From: JAVBOJ01 sp031550755
GTDB lineage: Bacteria; Bacillota; Clostridia; Oscillospirales; UBA929
NCBI GenBank assembly: GCA_031550755.1
Contig: JAVBOJ010000155.1
Location: 1-25,297, forward strand
Reading direction: 5' to 3'
DNA length: 25,297 nucleotides
Part shown: in pieces, positions 1 through 8,360 of the stretch
How the letters are laid out: each line of letters begins with the position of its first letter
How positions within the stretch are numbered: the stretch's first letter is position 1
Made by a program: the position numbers and the translations under genes
Notes under the pieces: model-generated
What the model saw: only the letters and a program-made list of their open reading frames with translations
What the model was told of the DNA's origin: nothing
Databases searched by the model: none

Positions 1-539
1 GGGCGGTTACGCTGGTGCTGTGGACATTCGTCATCTCCATGGGGCTGACGTTGGTTTCCTCTAAAGCGCTGGAAAATGTGGGCTATTTCATTGCGTTCGG
101 CATCCTGTTTTTGTTTGTTTTTTTGGGAATTTTCTTTGATATTGTCGGTATGGCGGTTGCCACCGCGTCGGAAAGGCCCTTTCATTCCATGGCGTCCCGT
201 CGGGTCAGCGGCTCGGCCAACGCCCTGTGGCTCATTCGCCGCGCCGAAAAGGTGTCCAGCTTTTGCAACGACGTGGTGGGCGATATCTGCGGCATCGTCA
301 GCGGCGCGACCTGTATGGTGGTCGCCACGCGGCTGGTGAACGATTTTTCGATCTCCTCGCTGGCCACCCAGCTGGTCGTGTCGGGCCTCGTCTCGGGACT
401 GATGGTGGGCGGCAAGGCGCTGGGCAAGGTGCTGGGAATGCAATATAATACACAAATCGTGTTGCTGCTGGGCAGAATCTTATATCTTTTTTCCGGTTTC
501 AAGAATAAATTCAAAAAATCGAACAAGGATGGATCGTGA
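1..539 (+). CDS. Integral membrane protein, 3' part only (possibly DUF21/CorB-like)
   Basis: The frame is open to the left edge of the window, so the true start lies outside; the GTG at 15 is only an internal codon. The visible part has a hydrophobic N-terminal half with two likely membrane helices, then a polar stretch containing ERPFHSMASRRVSG, and further hydrophobic segments around GDICGIVSGATCMVV, ending in a basic Lys/Asn-rich tail. The pattern recalls membrane proteins sometimes annotated as CorB/DUF21-like upstream of dxs in Clostridia, but no CBS domains are present and the assignment is weak. It stops at 539, nine bases before dxs and in the same frame, so it is probably the preceding gene of the same operon. 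Confidence 0.6.
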   Translation, partial: AVTLVLWTFVISMGLTLVSSKALENVGYFIAFGILFLFVFLGIFFDIVGMAVATASERPFHSMASRRVSGSANALWLIRRAEKVSSFCNDVVGDICGIVSGATCMVVATRLVNDFSISSLATQLVVSGLVSGLMVGGKALGKVLGMQYNTQIVLLLGRILYLFSGFKNKFKKSNKDGS

Positions 540-548
540 GCGTCGAAG

Positions 549-2426
549 ATGGGCATTTTGGATCAATTGGACACAAGGGGCAAGCTTTCCGAGCTTGCCC
601 CGGATGTTTTGCCCTCCCTTTGTGAGGAAATCCGCTCTTTTTTGGTCTCCAACCTGGCCCATACCGGAGGGCACCTGGCCTCCAATTTGGGCGTGGTGGA
701 GATCACCGTCGCGTTGCACCGAGTGCTGGACACCGCCCGCGACCGGCTGGTGTTCGACGTCGGGCATCAGTGTTACACCCACAAGCTGTTGACCGGCCGG
801 AAGGCGCTGTTTGACGATTTTCGGTCGTTCGGCGCGCTGTCCGGCTTTCCGAAGCCGTCGGAGAGCATCCATGACGCCTTTGCCACCGGGCACGCGTCCA
901 CGGCGGTTTCGGCGGCGCTGGGCATGGCGCGCGCCCGTACGCTGATGGGCGAGGACTACCGCGTCGCGGCGCTGCTGGGCGACGGCGCGCTGACCGGCGG
1001 GCTGGCCTATGAAGGGCTGGGTGACGCCGGCCTGAGCGGCGAGCCGATGGTTGTCATTTTGAATGACAACGGCATGTCGATCACCCAAAACGTCGGCGGC
1101 ATTGCGCGCTATTTGGCGCGGCTTCGCCTGAAGCCGCAGTACTTTCGCGCCAAAAAGGTCTACCATAAAATTGTCGATCCACTGCCCGGCGGCAAGCGGT
1201 TTGACCGCTTTGTCCGCCGCATCAAAACCGCCGTCAAGGACGCCTATTTGCCCTCGACTTTTTTTGAGTCAATGGGCTTTGCCTATCTCGGGCCGGCGGA
1301 CGGGCACGATGTGCACAACGTCGAGCGACTGCTCAAAATTGCGCTGGAGCTTAGGCGCCCAGTGCTTTTGCACCTTGTCACCCAAAAGGGGCGCGGGTAT
1401 GCGCCCGCCGAGCAAAACCCGTCGGATTTTCACGGTGTTTCGCCCTTTGAGGTGGCCTCGGGGCGCAGCTTGGGGCAGAAGGAGACCACGTTTTCCGACT
1501 GCTTCGGGCAGACGCTCACCGAGCTGGCCGACAAGGACGCGCGCGTTGCGGCCATTACCGCCGCTATGCGCTCCGGCGTAGGGCTCTCCGGGTTTTCACA
1601 GGCGTACCCGGAGCGGTTTTTTGACGTGGGCATCGCCGAAAGCCACGCCGTCACCATGGCGGCCGGGCTGGCCAAACAGGGGATGCGACCGGTCTGCGCC
1701 GTGTACTCCACTTTTTTACAGAGAGCCTATGACCAAATCGTCCACGACGTTGCGCTGCAAGAGCTGCCGGTCGTGCTGGCGGTGGATCGAGCTGGCATGG
1801 TGGGCGAGGACGGCGAGACCCATCACGGGTTGTTTGACCCGGTTTTTTTGTGTCATGTCCCGCATATGACGGTGTGGTGCCCGGCCAGCTTTGCCGAGTT
1901 GCGCGCGATGTTGGCCGCCTGTCTGCGGACAAACGGCCCGTCGGCGCTGCGCTATCCGCGCGGGAAAGAGGGAGCATATACCGCTTGTCACCTAGAGCCG
2001 ACAGCACTTCGAGAGGGTAAAGCGATAACGCTTGCCACCTATGGCGTCACGATCAATGACACCCTGGCCGCCGCCGAGCTCCTCGCCCGCGAGGGCATTG
2101 ACGCCGAAGTGATCAAGCTGCCGTCGGTTCGTCCGCTGGAGGACGCGCTTGTCGCGGCGTCGGTGGCCAAAACCGGACGGCTGCTGTTTGTGGAGGAATG
2201 TGTGCCAGAGGGCTCGCCGGGGCAGCGGCTGTACGCCGCGCTGGCGCAAAAACGACGTTTTTCGTTCTGCCATCTGCATGTGGGCGACCGTTTTCTGCCG
2301 CACGGCAGCGTGCGCGACCTGAAAACCATGTGCGGCTTGCACCCGGAAGGCATTGCCGCGGCGGCCCGCAAGCTGGCGCGCGGTGCCGGCGGGCTGGTGG
2401 AAATGCCCATGAGGATCTCGGTATGA
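549..2426 (+). CDS. dxs: 1-deoxy-D-xylulose-5-phosphate synthase
   Basis: Thiamine-diphosphate enzyme that condenses pyruvate with glyceraldehyde 3-phosphate to DXP, the first step of the MEP isoprenoid pathway in the cytosol. The 625-residue length is normal for the family. Visible signatures are GGHLASNLGVVE and FDVGHQCYTHKLLTGR near the N-terminus, the ThDP/Mg motif GDGALTGG (about 144-151) with NDN at 172-174, the catalytic glutamate in DVGIAES (E364), and DRAGMVGEDGETHHG from D413. The ATG at 549 is fixed by an in-frame stop at 537-539 that ends the previous gene. The Shine-Dalgarno is weak (AAGGA well upstream), which suggests translation coupled to the upstream gene. The last codons overlap tlyA by ATGA. 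Confidence 0.97.
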   Translation: MGILDQLDTRGKLSELAPDVLPSLCEEIRSFLVSNLAHTGGHLASNLGVVEITVALHRVLDTARDRLVFDVGHQCYTHKLLTGRKALFDDFRSFGALSGFPKPSESIHDAFATGHASTAVSAALGMARARTLMGEDYRVAALLGDGALTGGLAYEGLGDAGLSGEPMVVILNDNGMSITQNVGGIARYLARLRLKPQYFRAKKVYHKIVDPLPGGKRFDRFVRRIKTAVKDAYLPSTFFESMGFAYLGPADGHDVHNVERLLKIALELRRPVLLHLVTQKGRGYAPAEQNPSDFHGVSPFEVASGRSLGQKETTFSDCFGQTLTELADKDARVAAITAAMRSGVGLSGFSQAYPERFFDVGIAESHAVTMAAGLAKQGMRPVCAVYSTFLQRAYDQIVHDVALQELPVVLAVDRAGMVGEDGETHHGLFDPVFLCHVPHMTVWCPASFAELRAMLAACLRTNGPSALRYPRGKEGAYTACHLEPTALREGKAITLATYGVTINDTLAAAELLAREGIDAEVIKLPSVRPLEDALVAASVAKTGRLLFVEECVPEGSPGQRLYAALAQKRRFSFCHLHVGDRFLPHGSVRDLKTMCGLHPEGIAAAARKLARGAGGLVEMPMRISV

Positions 2427-3226
2427 AGATGCGGTTGGATCAGCTTTTGGTGGAGCGCGGCCTGTGTCCCAGCCGCGAGCGCGCCCGCACGACCATCATG
2501 AGCGGGCTGGTTTATGTAAACGGACAAAAGGAGGACAAGCCGGGGCATATGGCGTCGCCGGAGGTGCCTTTGGAGGTGCGCGGCGACCCGGTGGGCTATG
2601 TCAGCCGGGGCGGACTGAAGCTGGAAAAGGCGCTGGACACTTTTGAAATCAACGTTTCCGGACGGCTGGCGCTGGACGCCGGCGCGTCTACCGGCGGGTT
2701 TACCGACTGTCTGCTAAAACGCGGCGCGTCCAAGGTCTGGGCGGTCGATGTAGGTTATGGTCAACTGGCGTGGACGCTGCGGCAGGACCCGCGCGTTGAG
2801 GTCATGGAGCGCACGAACGTACGCTATCTGATGCCGGAGCACATCGGCGAGCCGGTATCGCTCGCGGTGATGGATCTCTCGTTTATCTCCCTGCGGCTGA
2901 TTTTGCCGTCGGTGTTCCGGTTGGTCGCCGACAACGCCGACGCGGTCTGCCTCGTCAAGCCGCAATTTGAGGCCGGACGCGACAAGGTGGGCAAAAAAGG
3001 CGTGGTGCGCGACCCGAACACCCATCGGGAGGTACTTACACGATTTGTGGAGTTCGCCGGAGAAAGTGGCTTCGCGGTGTTGGGGCTGACCTTTTCGCCG
3101 CTGCGCGGCCCGGACGGCAACATAGAATTTTTGGCGCATCTGCGCCGGGGCGGCGCGGGTGCGCCGTTGGAGCCGAGTCTTGTCGTGGATCAGGCGCATC
3201 GTTTTTTTCAGGGGGAGTCGGTATGA
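2423..3226 (+). CDS. tlyA: TlyA-family S4-domain methyltransferase (putative 2'-O-methyl rRNA methyltransferase / hemolysin A)
   Basis: A 267-residue protein with an N-terminal S4 RNA-binding domain (about residues 2-60, beginning MRLDQLLVERGL) and a FtsJ-like Rossmann methyltransferase domain. The SAM-binding loop DAGASTGGFTD is at about 85-95. Later FtsJ-type signatures are VMDLSFISLRLILP and VCLVKPQFEAGRDKVGKKGVVRD. Members studied in mycobacteria methylate ribose in 16S and 23S rRNA; the haemolysin name is historical. The ATG at 2423 overlaps the dxs stop (ATGA) and begins exactly at the S4 domain; an earlier in-frame start inside dxs is not supported. The gene sits between dxs and nadK, the usual Clostridia/Bacilli neighbourhood. 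Confidence 0.93.
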   Translation: MKMRLDQLLVERGLCPSRERARTTIMSGLVYVNGQKEDKPGHMASPEVPLEVRGDPVGYVSRGGLKLEKALDTFEINVSGRLALDAGASTGGFTDCLLKRGASKVWAVDVGYGQLAWTLRQDPRVEVMERTNVRYLMPEHIGEPVSLAVMDLSFISLRLILPSVFRLVADNADAVCLVKPQFEAGRDKVGKKGVVRDPNTHREVLTRFVEFAGESGFAVLGLTFSPLRGPDGNIEFLAHLRRGGAGAPLEPSLVVDQAHRFFQGESV

Positions 3227-4074
3227 AAACAGTGCTTTTTTTCCCCAATCCCTTGCGGGCTGAGGCGCTGCAGCTCACCGAAACAATGATCCGTGGGCTG
3301 TCCGACTGCGCGTTTCTCCTGCCGGACGACTGCCCCCTGTCCGCGCCGGCGCGCAAGCTGCCGCTGGAACAGGCGGTGCGGGAGGCCGATCTGATCGTCT
3401 CTTTGGGCGGCGACGGCACCATTTTGCGGCTGGCACCGGCGGCGGTGCGGGCGCATGTCCCGGTGCTGGGCATCAATTTGGGCAAGATGGGCTTTATGGC
3501 CGAGCTGGAGCCGGAGGAATGGCCGCTGGCGCAGCGGGTTTTGCGCGGAGAGTACCGCACCGAATGCCGGATGCTGCTCGACGTCACGGTGTTCCGTGAG
3601 GGCGTTCCCGTCGTGCGGGAGCTGGCGCTCAATGACGCCGTCGTTTCGGGCGGCGCGGCCGGCCGGAGCATTGCGCTGGCGGCCGAGGCCGACGGAAAAC
3701 GCTTTCTCGCCTTTGCCGGCGACGGCCTGATTTTGGCCACGCCCACAGGCTCGACCGCCTATTCTCTGTCGGCCGGGGGCCCTGTGCTGGAGCCGACGGC
3801 GCGCAATATTCTGGCCACGCCGATCTGTCCGCACGCGCCGATGGCGCGCTGTTTTGTGTTTTCGCCCGAATGCCGCGTCTCGGTGGAAACGACCGAGCGC
3901 CGCGCGGCCTATCTGGTGGTGGACGGCGCACGGGAAACCCGGCTGAAAAACGGAGACAGGCTGGAGGTCTCCCGCGCCGAAGAGTGTCTGGAGCTGGTGC
4001 GGATCAGCGAAAAGACATTCTATGAGACGTTGTGGGGGAAAATGGCGGACAAACATGGAGGACAATCGGTATGA
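3223..4074 (+). CDS. nadK: NAD kinase
   Basis: ATP-dependent phosphorylation of NAD+ to NADP+, the only route to NADP. The 283-residue length matches the family. The signature GGDGTIL begins at residue 62, followed by INLGKMGFMAELEPEEW, the LNDAVVSGG motif and TPTGSTAYSLSAGGP, which together form the NAD-binding core. The ATG at 3223 overlaps the tlyA stop by ATGA, with a GGGGGAG ribosome-binding site just upstream. The 3' end overlaps argR by 4 bp. Nothing looks degenerate. Confidence 0.95.
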   Translation: MKTVLFFPNPLRAEALQLTETMIRGLSDCAFLLPDDCPLSAPARKLPLEQAVREADLIVSLGGDGTILRLAPAAVRAHVPVLGINLGKMGFMAELEPEEWPLAQRVLRGEYRTECRMLLDVTVFREGVPVVRELALNDAVVSGGAAGRSIALAAEADGKRFLAFAGDGLILATPTGSTAYSLSAGGPVLEPTARNILATPICPHAPMARCFVFSPECRVSVETTERRAAYLVVDGARETRLKNGDRLEVSRAEECLELVRISEKTFYETLWGKMADKHGGQSV

Positions 4075-4523
4075 AAAGCAAGCGACAGACCAAATTGGTG
4101 GAGCTGATTGAAAACAATGAGGTCGAAACGCAGGAGGAGCTGTCCGCCCTGCTGCGCGAGCATGGCTTCGGCACCACGCAGGCCACCATTTCCCGCGATA
4201 TCAAGGAGCTGCGGCTTGTGAAGGTGGCCGGCAAAAACGGCGCGTATAAATATGCCCTGCCAGGAACCGAAACAACTCCGTCTTTTTCCGGGCGGTTGCG
4301 TACCATTTTCCGTGAGAGCGTCAAGACCTTTGAGGCGGCGCAAAATATCGTGGTCATCAAAACCCTGCCGGGACTGGCGTCGGCGGCCTGCTCGGCCATC
4401 GACGCCATGAGCGACGCGGCGGTGGTGGGCAGTCTGGCCGGCGACGACACCGCCTTTCTGGTGCTGCGAGACAATGCCGCCGCCGCCGCGTTTTGCGAAC
4501 GGATCCGGAGCATTATGGAATAG
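4071..4523 (+). CDS. argR: Arginine repressor ArgR
   Basis: Arginine-sensing transcription factor of 150 residues. The N-terminal winged helix spans about 1-65 and contains TTQATISRDIKELRLVKV, the family recognition-helix region. The C-terminal domain (about 80-150) holds the arginine-binding and hexamerisation signature, with GLASAACSAID and GDDT at 124-127. The start at 4071 was chosen because MKSKRQTKLVELI is the usual ArgR beginning, GGAGG lies at a good distance, and it overlaps the nadK stop by ATGA; an upstream in-frame ATG at 4032 lies inside nadK. ArgR regulates arginine genes elsewhere; no clear ARG box was recognised in this window. Confidence 0.95.
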   Translation: MKSKRQTKLVELIENNEVETQEELSALLREHGFGTTQATISRDIKELRLVKVAGKNGAYKYALPGTETTPSFSGRLRTIFRESVKTFEAAQNIVVIKTLPGLASAACSAIDAMSDAAVVGSLAGDDTAFLVLRDNAAAAAFCERIRSIME

Positions 4524-4535
4524 GGGGCGATTCGA

Positions 4536-6218
4536 TTGCTGTCGCTTTTACACATTGAAAATATCGCGGTGATCGAGAGCGCCGACATTGTCTTTGGGCG
4601 CGGCCTCAATTTGCTCACCGGCGAGACCGGCGCGGGCAAATCCATTGTGGTGGATGCCTTGGGTGCCATTGTCGGACTGCGCACCTCCAAGGAGCTTGTG
4701 CGCACCGGGGCGGACAAGGCGCTTGTCAGCGCCGTGTTTGACGAGCTTTCGCCGGCAACGCGCCGCTTTTTGGAGGATAATGGGATCTCGGTGCCCGAGG
4801 GAGAGGAGCTGCTCGTGCAGCGCGAGATCGGCGCGGACGGGCGCAATGTCTGCCGCGTGGGCGGACGCCCGGCCACGGTGACGCTGCTGCGCCAGCTCGG
4901 CGAGCTGCTGTTGCAAATTCACGGACAGCACGACAGTCAGGCGCTTTTGTCCGAGGACAGCCACCGGCCGCTGCTGGATCAGTACGCCGGCGTTCCACTG
5001 GAGGAGTACCGAGCGGCGTTTTTGGCCTTGCGCGCGCTGGAAAAAGAGCGCGACGCGCTGCACATGGACGAGGCCGAAAAGGCCCGCAAAATAGACGCGC
5101 TGCGCTATGCCGCCGACGAGATCGAGGCCGCCGAGCTGGAAACCGGCGAGGACGACGAGCTCACAGCCCGGCGGGACGCGCTGCGCCATGCCGAGCATAT
5201 TCTGGAGGCGCTCGGCGAGGCCGCCGCGCTGCTCTCCGGCGACGACGATTTTGACGGCGCACTGACCCAATGCGGCGGCGCGACACGCGCCCTGCTCACG
5301 GCGGAGCGCTACTGTCCCGAGGCCGAGGAGCTCCGTGCGCGGCTGGAGGAAGGCTTGGAGACGCTGGCGCAGGTGGCCGACGACATTGAGGCGTTGCGCG
5401 AATCGTTTGACGCCTCGCCGGGCGAACTGGAGGCGCTGGAATCAAGGCTGGATCTTTTTTACCGACTCAAACGGAAATACGGGCCGACGCTGGAGGAGGT
5501 CATCGCCTACGGACAGCGCTGCCGCGACGAATTGGACAACCTGCTGTTTGTCGACCGGCGGTTGGAAAAGCTGGAGGTGCTGTGCGCGGAAGCACGCCAA
5601 AAAGCCGAGGCGCTGGCCGAAAACCTGTCCCGCCTACGCGGGCAGGCCGGGCAGACGCTGGCGGACAAGGTTCTCTCGGAGCTTTCCGCGCTGGACATGC
5701 CCAAGGTCGCCTTCGCGGTGGAGCTTGCGCCGCAGGCGCTGGACGCGACCGGCGGCGACGCGGTGCGGTTTTTGCTGTCGGCCAACCCGGGCGAGCCGCT
5801 GCGGGCGCTGTCCAGGGTGGCCTCGGGCGGCGAGCTGTCCCGCATCATGCTGGCGCTGAAAAACGTGCTGTCCGAGGTGGACGACTGTTCGATAGTCTTT
5901 GACGAGATCGATACCGGCGTATCCGGCCGCGCGGCCGGGCGGGTGGCCGAAAAGCTCGGCGCGCTCAGCCGAGGCCGGCAGGTGCTCTGTGTGACCCATC
6001 TGCCGCAGATCACCGCCATGGCGGACACGCATTTTAAGATCGAAAAGGGCGTGTCGGGAGAGCGCACCTTCACCAAGGTGGAGGCGCTCGACCGGCAGGG
6101 CCGTATAGAGGAGGTCGCCCGGCTCATCGGCGGGCTGACGATCACCGAGCTGACCCGTCAAAATGCCGCCGAGCTCTTGACGGCGGCGGAAAAAGCGAAA
6201 GAGGGAATGAAAAAATGA
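4536..6218 (+). CDS. recN: DNA repair protein RecN
   Basis: SMC-like ATPase that acts early in double-strand break repair, holding DNA ends and helping RecA loading. The 560 residues carry Walker A GETGAGKS (29-36), the RecN-typical LLQIHGQHDSQALL, a long charged coiled-coil region (about 165-370), the ABC signature ASGGELSRIMLALK, Walker B IVFDEIDTGVSG and the H-loop CVTHLPQITAMAD. Translation appears to start at TTG 4536, since AGGGGG lies 8 bases upstream and the protein there begins MLSLLHIENIAVI, the family consensus. It lies 12 bp after argR, the conserved argR-recN order, and overlaps tyrS by ATGA. No LexA-type operator was seen upstream. Confidence 0.96.
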   Translation: MLSLLHIENIAVIESADIVFGRGLNLLTGETGAGKSIVVDALGAIVGLRTSKELVRTGADKALVSAVFDELSPATRRFLEDNGISVPEGEELLVQREIGADGRNVCRVGGRPATVTLLRQLGELLLQIHGQHDSQALLSEDSHRPLLDQYAGVPLEEYRAAFLALRALEKERDALHMDEAEKARKIDALRYAADEIEAAELETGEDDELTARRDALRHAEHILEALGEAAALLSGDDDFDGALTQCGGATRALLTAERYCPEAEELRARLEEGLETLAQVADDIEALRESFDASPGELEALESRLDLFYRLKRKYGPTLEEVIAYGQRCRDELDNLLFVDRRLEKLEVLCAEARQKAEALAENLSRLRGQAGQTLADKVLSELSALDMPKVAFAVELAPQALDATGGDAVRFLLSANPGEPLRALSRVASGGELSRIMLALKNVLSEVDDCSIVFDEIDTGVSGRAAGRVAEKLGALSRGRQVLCVTHLPQITAMADTHFKIEKGVSGERTFTKVEALDRQGRIEEVARLIGGLTITELTRQNAAELLTAAEKAKEGMKK

Positions 6219-7432
6219 CCGTATGGGAAGAACTGAAAGCGCGCGGGCTGATCGCTCAGACGACCGGGGAGGACAGCGTCCGGGAGCTTGTTGAGGCCGG
6301 CAAGGCCGTCTTTTATATCGGATTTGATCCCACGGCGGACAGCCTGCATGTCGGGCACTTTCTGCCGCTGATTTTGATGCGCCATCTGCAAAAGGCGGGG
6401 AATTTTCCCATCGCGCTGATCGGCGGAGGGACGACCATGGTCGGCGACCCCAGCGGGCGGGCCGATTTGCGGCAGATGATGACCGCCGAGCGCATCGCCG
6501 AAAACGCCGAGAAATTCAAGGCGCAGATTGGGAAGTTTATTGACTTTTCGGAAAAACGGGCGCTGATGCTCAACAACGCCGACTGGCTGCTGCCGCTCAA
6601 TTATGTGGAATTTTTGCGCGATGTGGGCGTGCATTTTTCGGTCAACCGGATGCTGACCGCCGAATGCTTCAAGACCCGCATGGAGCACGGCCTGAGCTTC
6701 CTGGAGTTCAACTATATGCTCATGCAGAGCTATGATTTTTATGTGCTGCACGAGCAATACGGCTGCAATCTTCAGTGCGGCGGCGACGACCAGTGGTCGA
6801 ATATGCTCGGCGGCACCGAGCTCATCCGCCGCAAGGCGGGGCATGACGCCAACGCCCTGACGCTGACCCTATTGCTCACCAGCGAGGGCAAAAAAATGGG
6901 CAAAACCGCCAAGGGCGCCGTCTGGCTCGACCCGGCCAAGACGACTCCCTATGAGTTTTACCAGTATTTCCGCAATGTCAATGACGCCGACGTGCTCAAA
7001 TTCCTGCGGATGCTGACCTTTGTGCCGCTTGCGGAGATCGCCGAAATGGAGGCGTGGGAGGGCGCTCAGCTCAACGCCGCCAAGGAGCGGCTGGCCTATG
7101 AGCTGACCGCGCTGGTGCACAGTCCTGAGGAGGCCGAGCGCGCCCGCGAAGCCACTCGCGCCATTTTTTCCACCGGCAGCGCCGAAAATATGCCCTCCAC
7201 GACCATCGACGCGTCCGCGCTCACAGACGGGGCGCTCGGCATCGTCGATCTGCTGATGCTGTGCAAGCTGACGCCCTCGCGCGGGGAGACGCGCCGGCTC
7301 ATTGAGCAGGGCGGCGTGGAGGTGAGTGACGTGAAGGTGGATTCCTTTACACACATGATCTCCGAGGCGGAGCTCCGAACCGGCGTGGTTATCAAGAAAG
7401 GCAAAAAAACCTTCCACCGCGCGTCGCTGTGA
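6215..7432 (+). CDS. tyrS: Tyrosyl-tRNA synthetase
   Basis: Class I aminoacyl-tRNA synthetase that charges tRNA-Tyr. It has 405 residues. The HIGH-class motif is HVGH (45-48) within YIGFDPTADSLHVGH; the tyrosine-binding region is YMLMQSYDFYVLHE with QCGGDDQW; and the KMSKS-class loop is KMGKT (227-231), a normal variant for TyrRS. An S4-like RNA-binding domain follows from about residue 335 (LTPSRGETRRLIEQGGVEV). The ATG at 6215 overlaps the recN stop, with GAGGGA upstream. No T-box leader is possible in this position because recN abuts it, so control is probably through the operon. It is the last gene of the plus-strand cluster; the next gene is convergent, only 1 bp away. Confidence 0.96.
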   Translation: MTVWEELKARGLIAQTTGEDSVRELVEAGKAVFYIGFDPTADSLHVGHFLPLILMRHLQKAGNFPIALIGGGTTMVGDPSGRADLRQMMTAERIAENAEKFKAQIGKFIDFSEKRALMLNNADWLLPLNYVEFLRDVGVHFSVNRMLTAECFKTRMEHGLSFLEFNYMLMQSYDFYVLHEQYGCNLQCGGDDQWSNMLGGTELIRRKAGHDANALTLTLLLTSEGKKMGKTAKGAVWLDPAKTTPYEFYQYFRNVNDADVLKFLRMLTFVPLAEIAEMEAWEGAQLNAAKERLAYELTALVHSPEEAERAREATRAIFSTGSAENMPSTTIDASALTDGALGIVDLLMLCKLTPSRGETRRLIEQGGVEVSDVKVDSFTHMISEAELRTGVVIKKGKKTFHRASL

Positions 7433-7433
7433 G

Positions 7434-8360
7434 TTAAAAGTCCTCCAGCTTTACAAAGGAAAAGCCCCGCTCTCTGAGCGCGGGAATCGCGGCCGCCACC
7501 CCGGCGGCCGTTTCGCTGTTCGGCCGGTTCATGTGAAACAGCAAAATATCGCCCGATTGAACGTTTTCACAGACGGCCATGATCTGCGCCTTGGTGCGCG
7601 TCGCGCCGGCGTCGCCGGCGACCGAGAAGCCCGCGACCGTCTCGCCGAGCGCGGCGGCGATGTCCACCGCCACGTCGTCGTAATAGGCTGTGCCGGTGCG
7701 GAAAAACCGGGGCATTCGTCCCGTCAAATCAAACATCCGCTGGGCGTTGTCAAAAATCTCATCGTATACCTCGCCGGCCGACGCCGTGCCCCGGATGCCG
7801 TATTGGCTCCGACCACTGACCGACAAGGGCTTGTGGTGATATCCATGGTTTTCGATTTCGAAGTTTTCCTGAGAGGCCAGAAACAATAACCGATCCGGGT
7901 TGTCCTCGATCCATTTGCCCGAAATAAACAGCGTGGCGGGGATATTTTCCTCGATGAGATAGGACACCAGCGCTTCGTCATAGCCCGAGACCTTGCCCCA
8001 GCCGCAGGCGTCAAAGGTCAGCGCGATGATCTTTTCCCCGGTGTCCAGACGCGACAAAATGCCGGGACGTGCCTCGCCCCAGAGCTCCGGAACGCGGCTG
8101 CCGTAGATCTCCTCAATGTCGGCTCTTGAGGGGAGGACGGGAGACGGGGAAGGCGCCGGTGTGAGCGATACGGCGGATGATGGGGATGGCGTTGGCGATG
8201 AGGGCAGTGATGGCAACGGAGCCGCAACCGGCGTCGGCAGGGGAGAGGGCGGCGGCGAGATCTCGGAGACGTTGCAGCCCAATAGTAAGCAGAGAAGAAC
8301 GATCGGCAAAAAGCCGCCCCGCAAGGGGCGGCTTTTATGGTACCTTCGTTTATTTGCCAT
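7434..8360 (-). CDS. Polysaccharide deacetylase lipoprotein (NodB-homology domain)
   Basis: Predicted surface-anchored carbohydrate esterase 4-type deacetylase of 308 residues. A lipoprotein signal ends in LLLGC with the modified Cys at 29, then a Pro/Ser/Thr-rich linker (about 36-77) leads to the catalytic domain (about 108-308). Motif 1 reads LTFDACG (D117), lacking the usual second aspartate; the metal-binding HxxxH is H172/H176 in ENHGYHHKP; RFFRTGT and ILLFHMN match the later motifs. The substrate is unknown; peptidoglycan or another N-acetylated glycan is inferred. The ATG at 8360 overlaps the SPFH stop, but a terminator hairpin covers codons 9-17, and TTG at 8309 (protein starting MPIVLLCLLLGC, preceded by GGGGCGG) is a credible alternative start. 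It is the last gene of an nfeD-SPFH-deacetylase set. Confidence 0.85.
   Translation of the reverse strand: MANKRRYHKSRPLRGGFLPIVLLCLLLGCNVSEISPPPSPLPTPVAAPLPSLPSSPTPSPSSAVSLTPAPSPSPVLPSRADIEEIYGSRVPELWGEARPGILSRLDTGEKIIALTFDACGWGKVSGYDEALVSYLIEENIPATLFISGKWIEDNPDRLLFLASQENFEIENHGYHHKPLSVSGRSQYGIRGTASAGEVYDEIFDNAQRMFDLTGRMPRFFRTGTAYYDDVAVDIAAALGETVAGFSVAGDAGATRTKAQIMAVCENVQSGDILLFHMNRPNSETAAGVAAAIPALRERGFSFVKLEDF
8309..8336 (-). terminator. Strong intrinsic terminator hairpin inside the 5' end of the deacetylase gene
   Basis: A perfect 12-bp stem (AAAAGCCGCCCC with its complement) closes a 4-base loop. On the minus strand it is followed by TTTTTGCC. It lies 14 bases after the SPFH stop codon, the normal place for an SPFH terminator, yet it falls within the first codons of the downstream deacetylase frame. 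Confidence 0.75.

Noticed and set aside
4071..4523. Possible ArgR autoregulation site near argR
   Set aside because: argR overlaps nadK and I could not find a convincing ARG-box palindrome, so no operator was called.
6890..6910. KMGKT in place of KMSKS in tyrosyl-tRNA synthetase
   Set aside because: TyrRS enzymes commonly have KFGKT-type variants, so this is not unusual.
549..7432. The dxs-to-tyrS cluster as a novel operon
   Set aside because: The dxs-tlyA-nadK-argR-recN order is a known Firmicutes arrangement; tyrS at the end is a modest variation and not strong enough to report as new.
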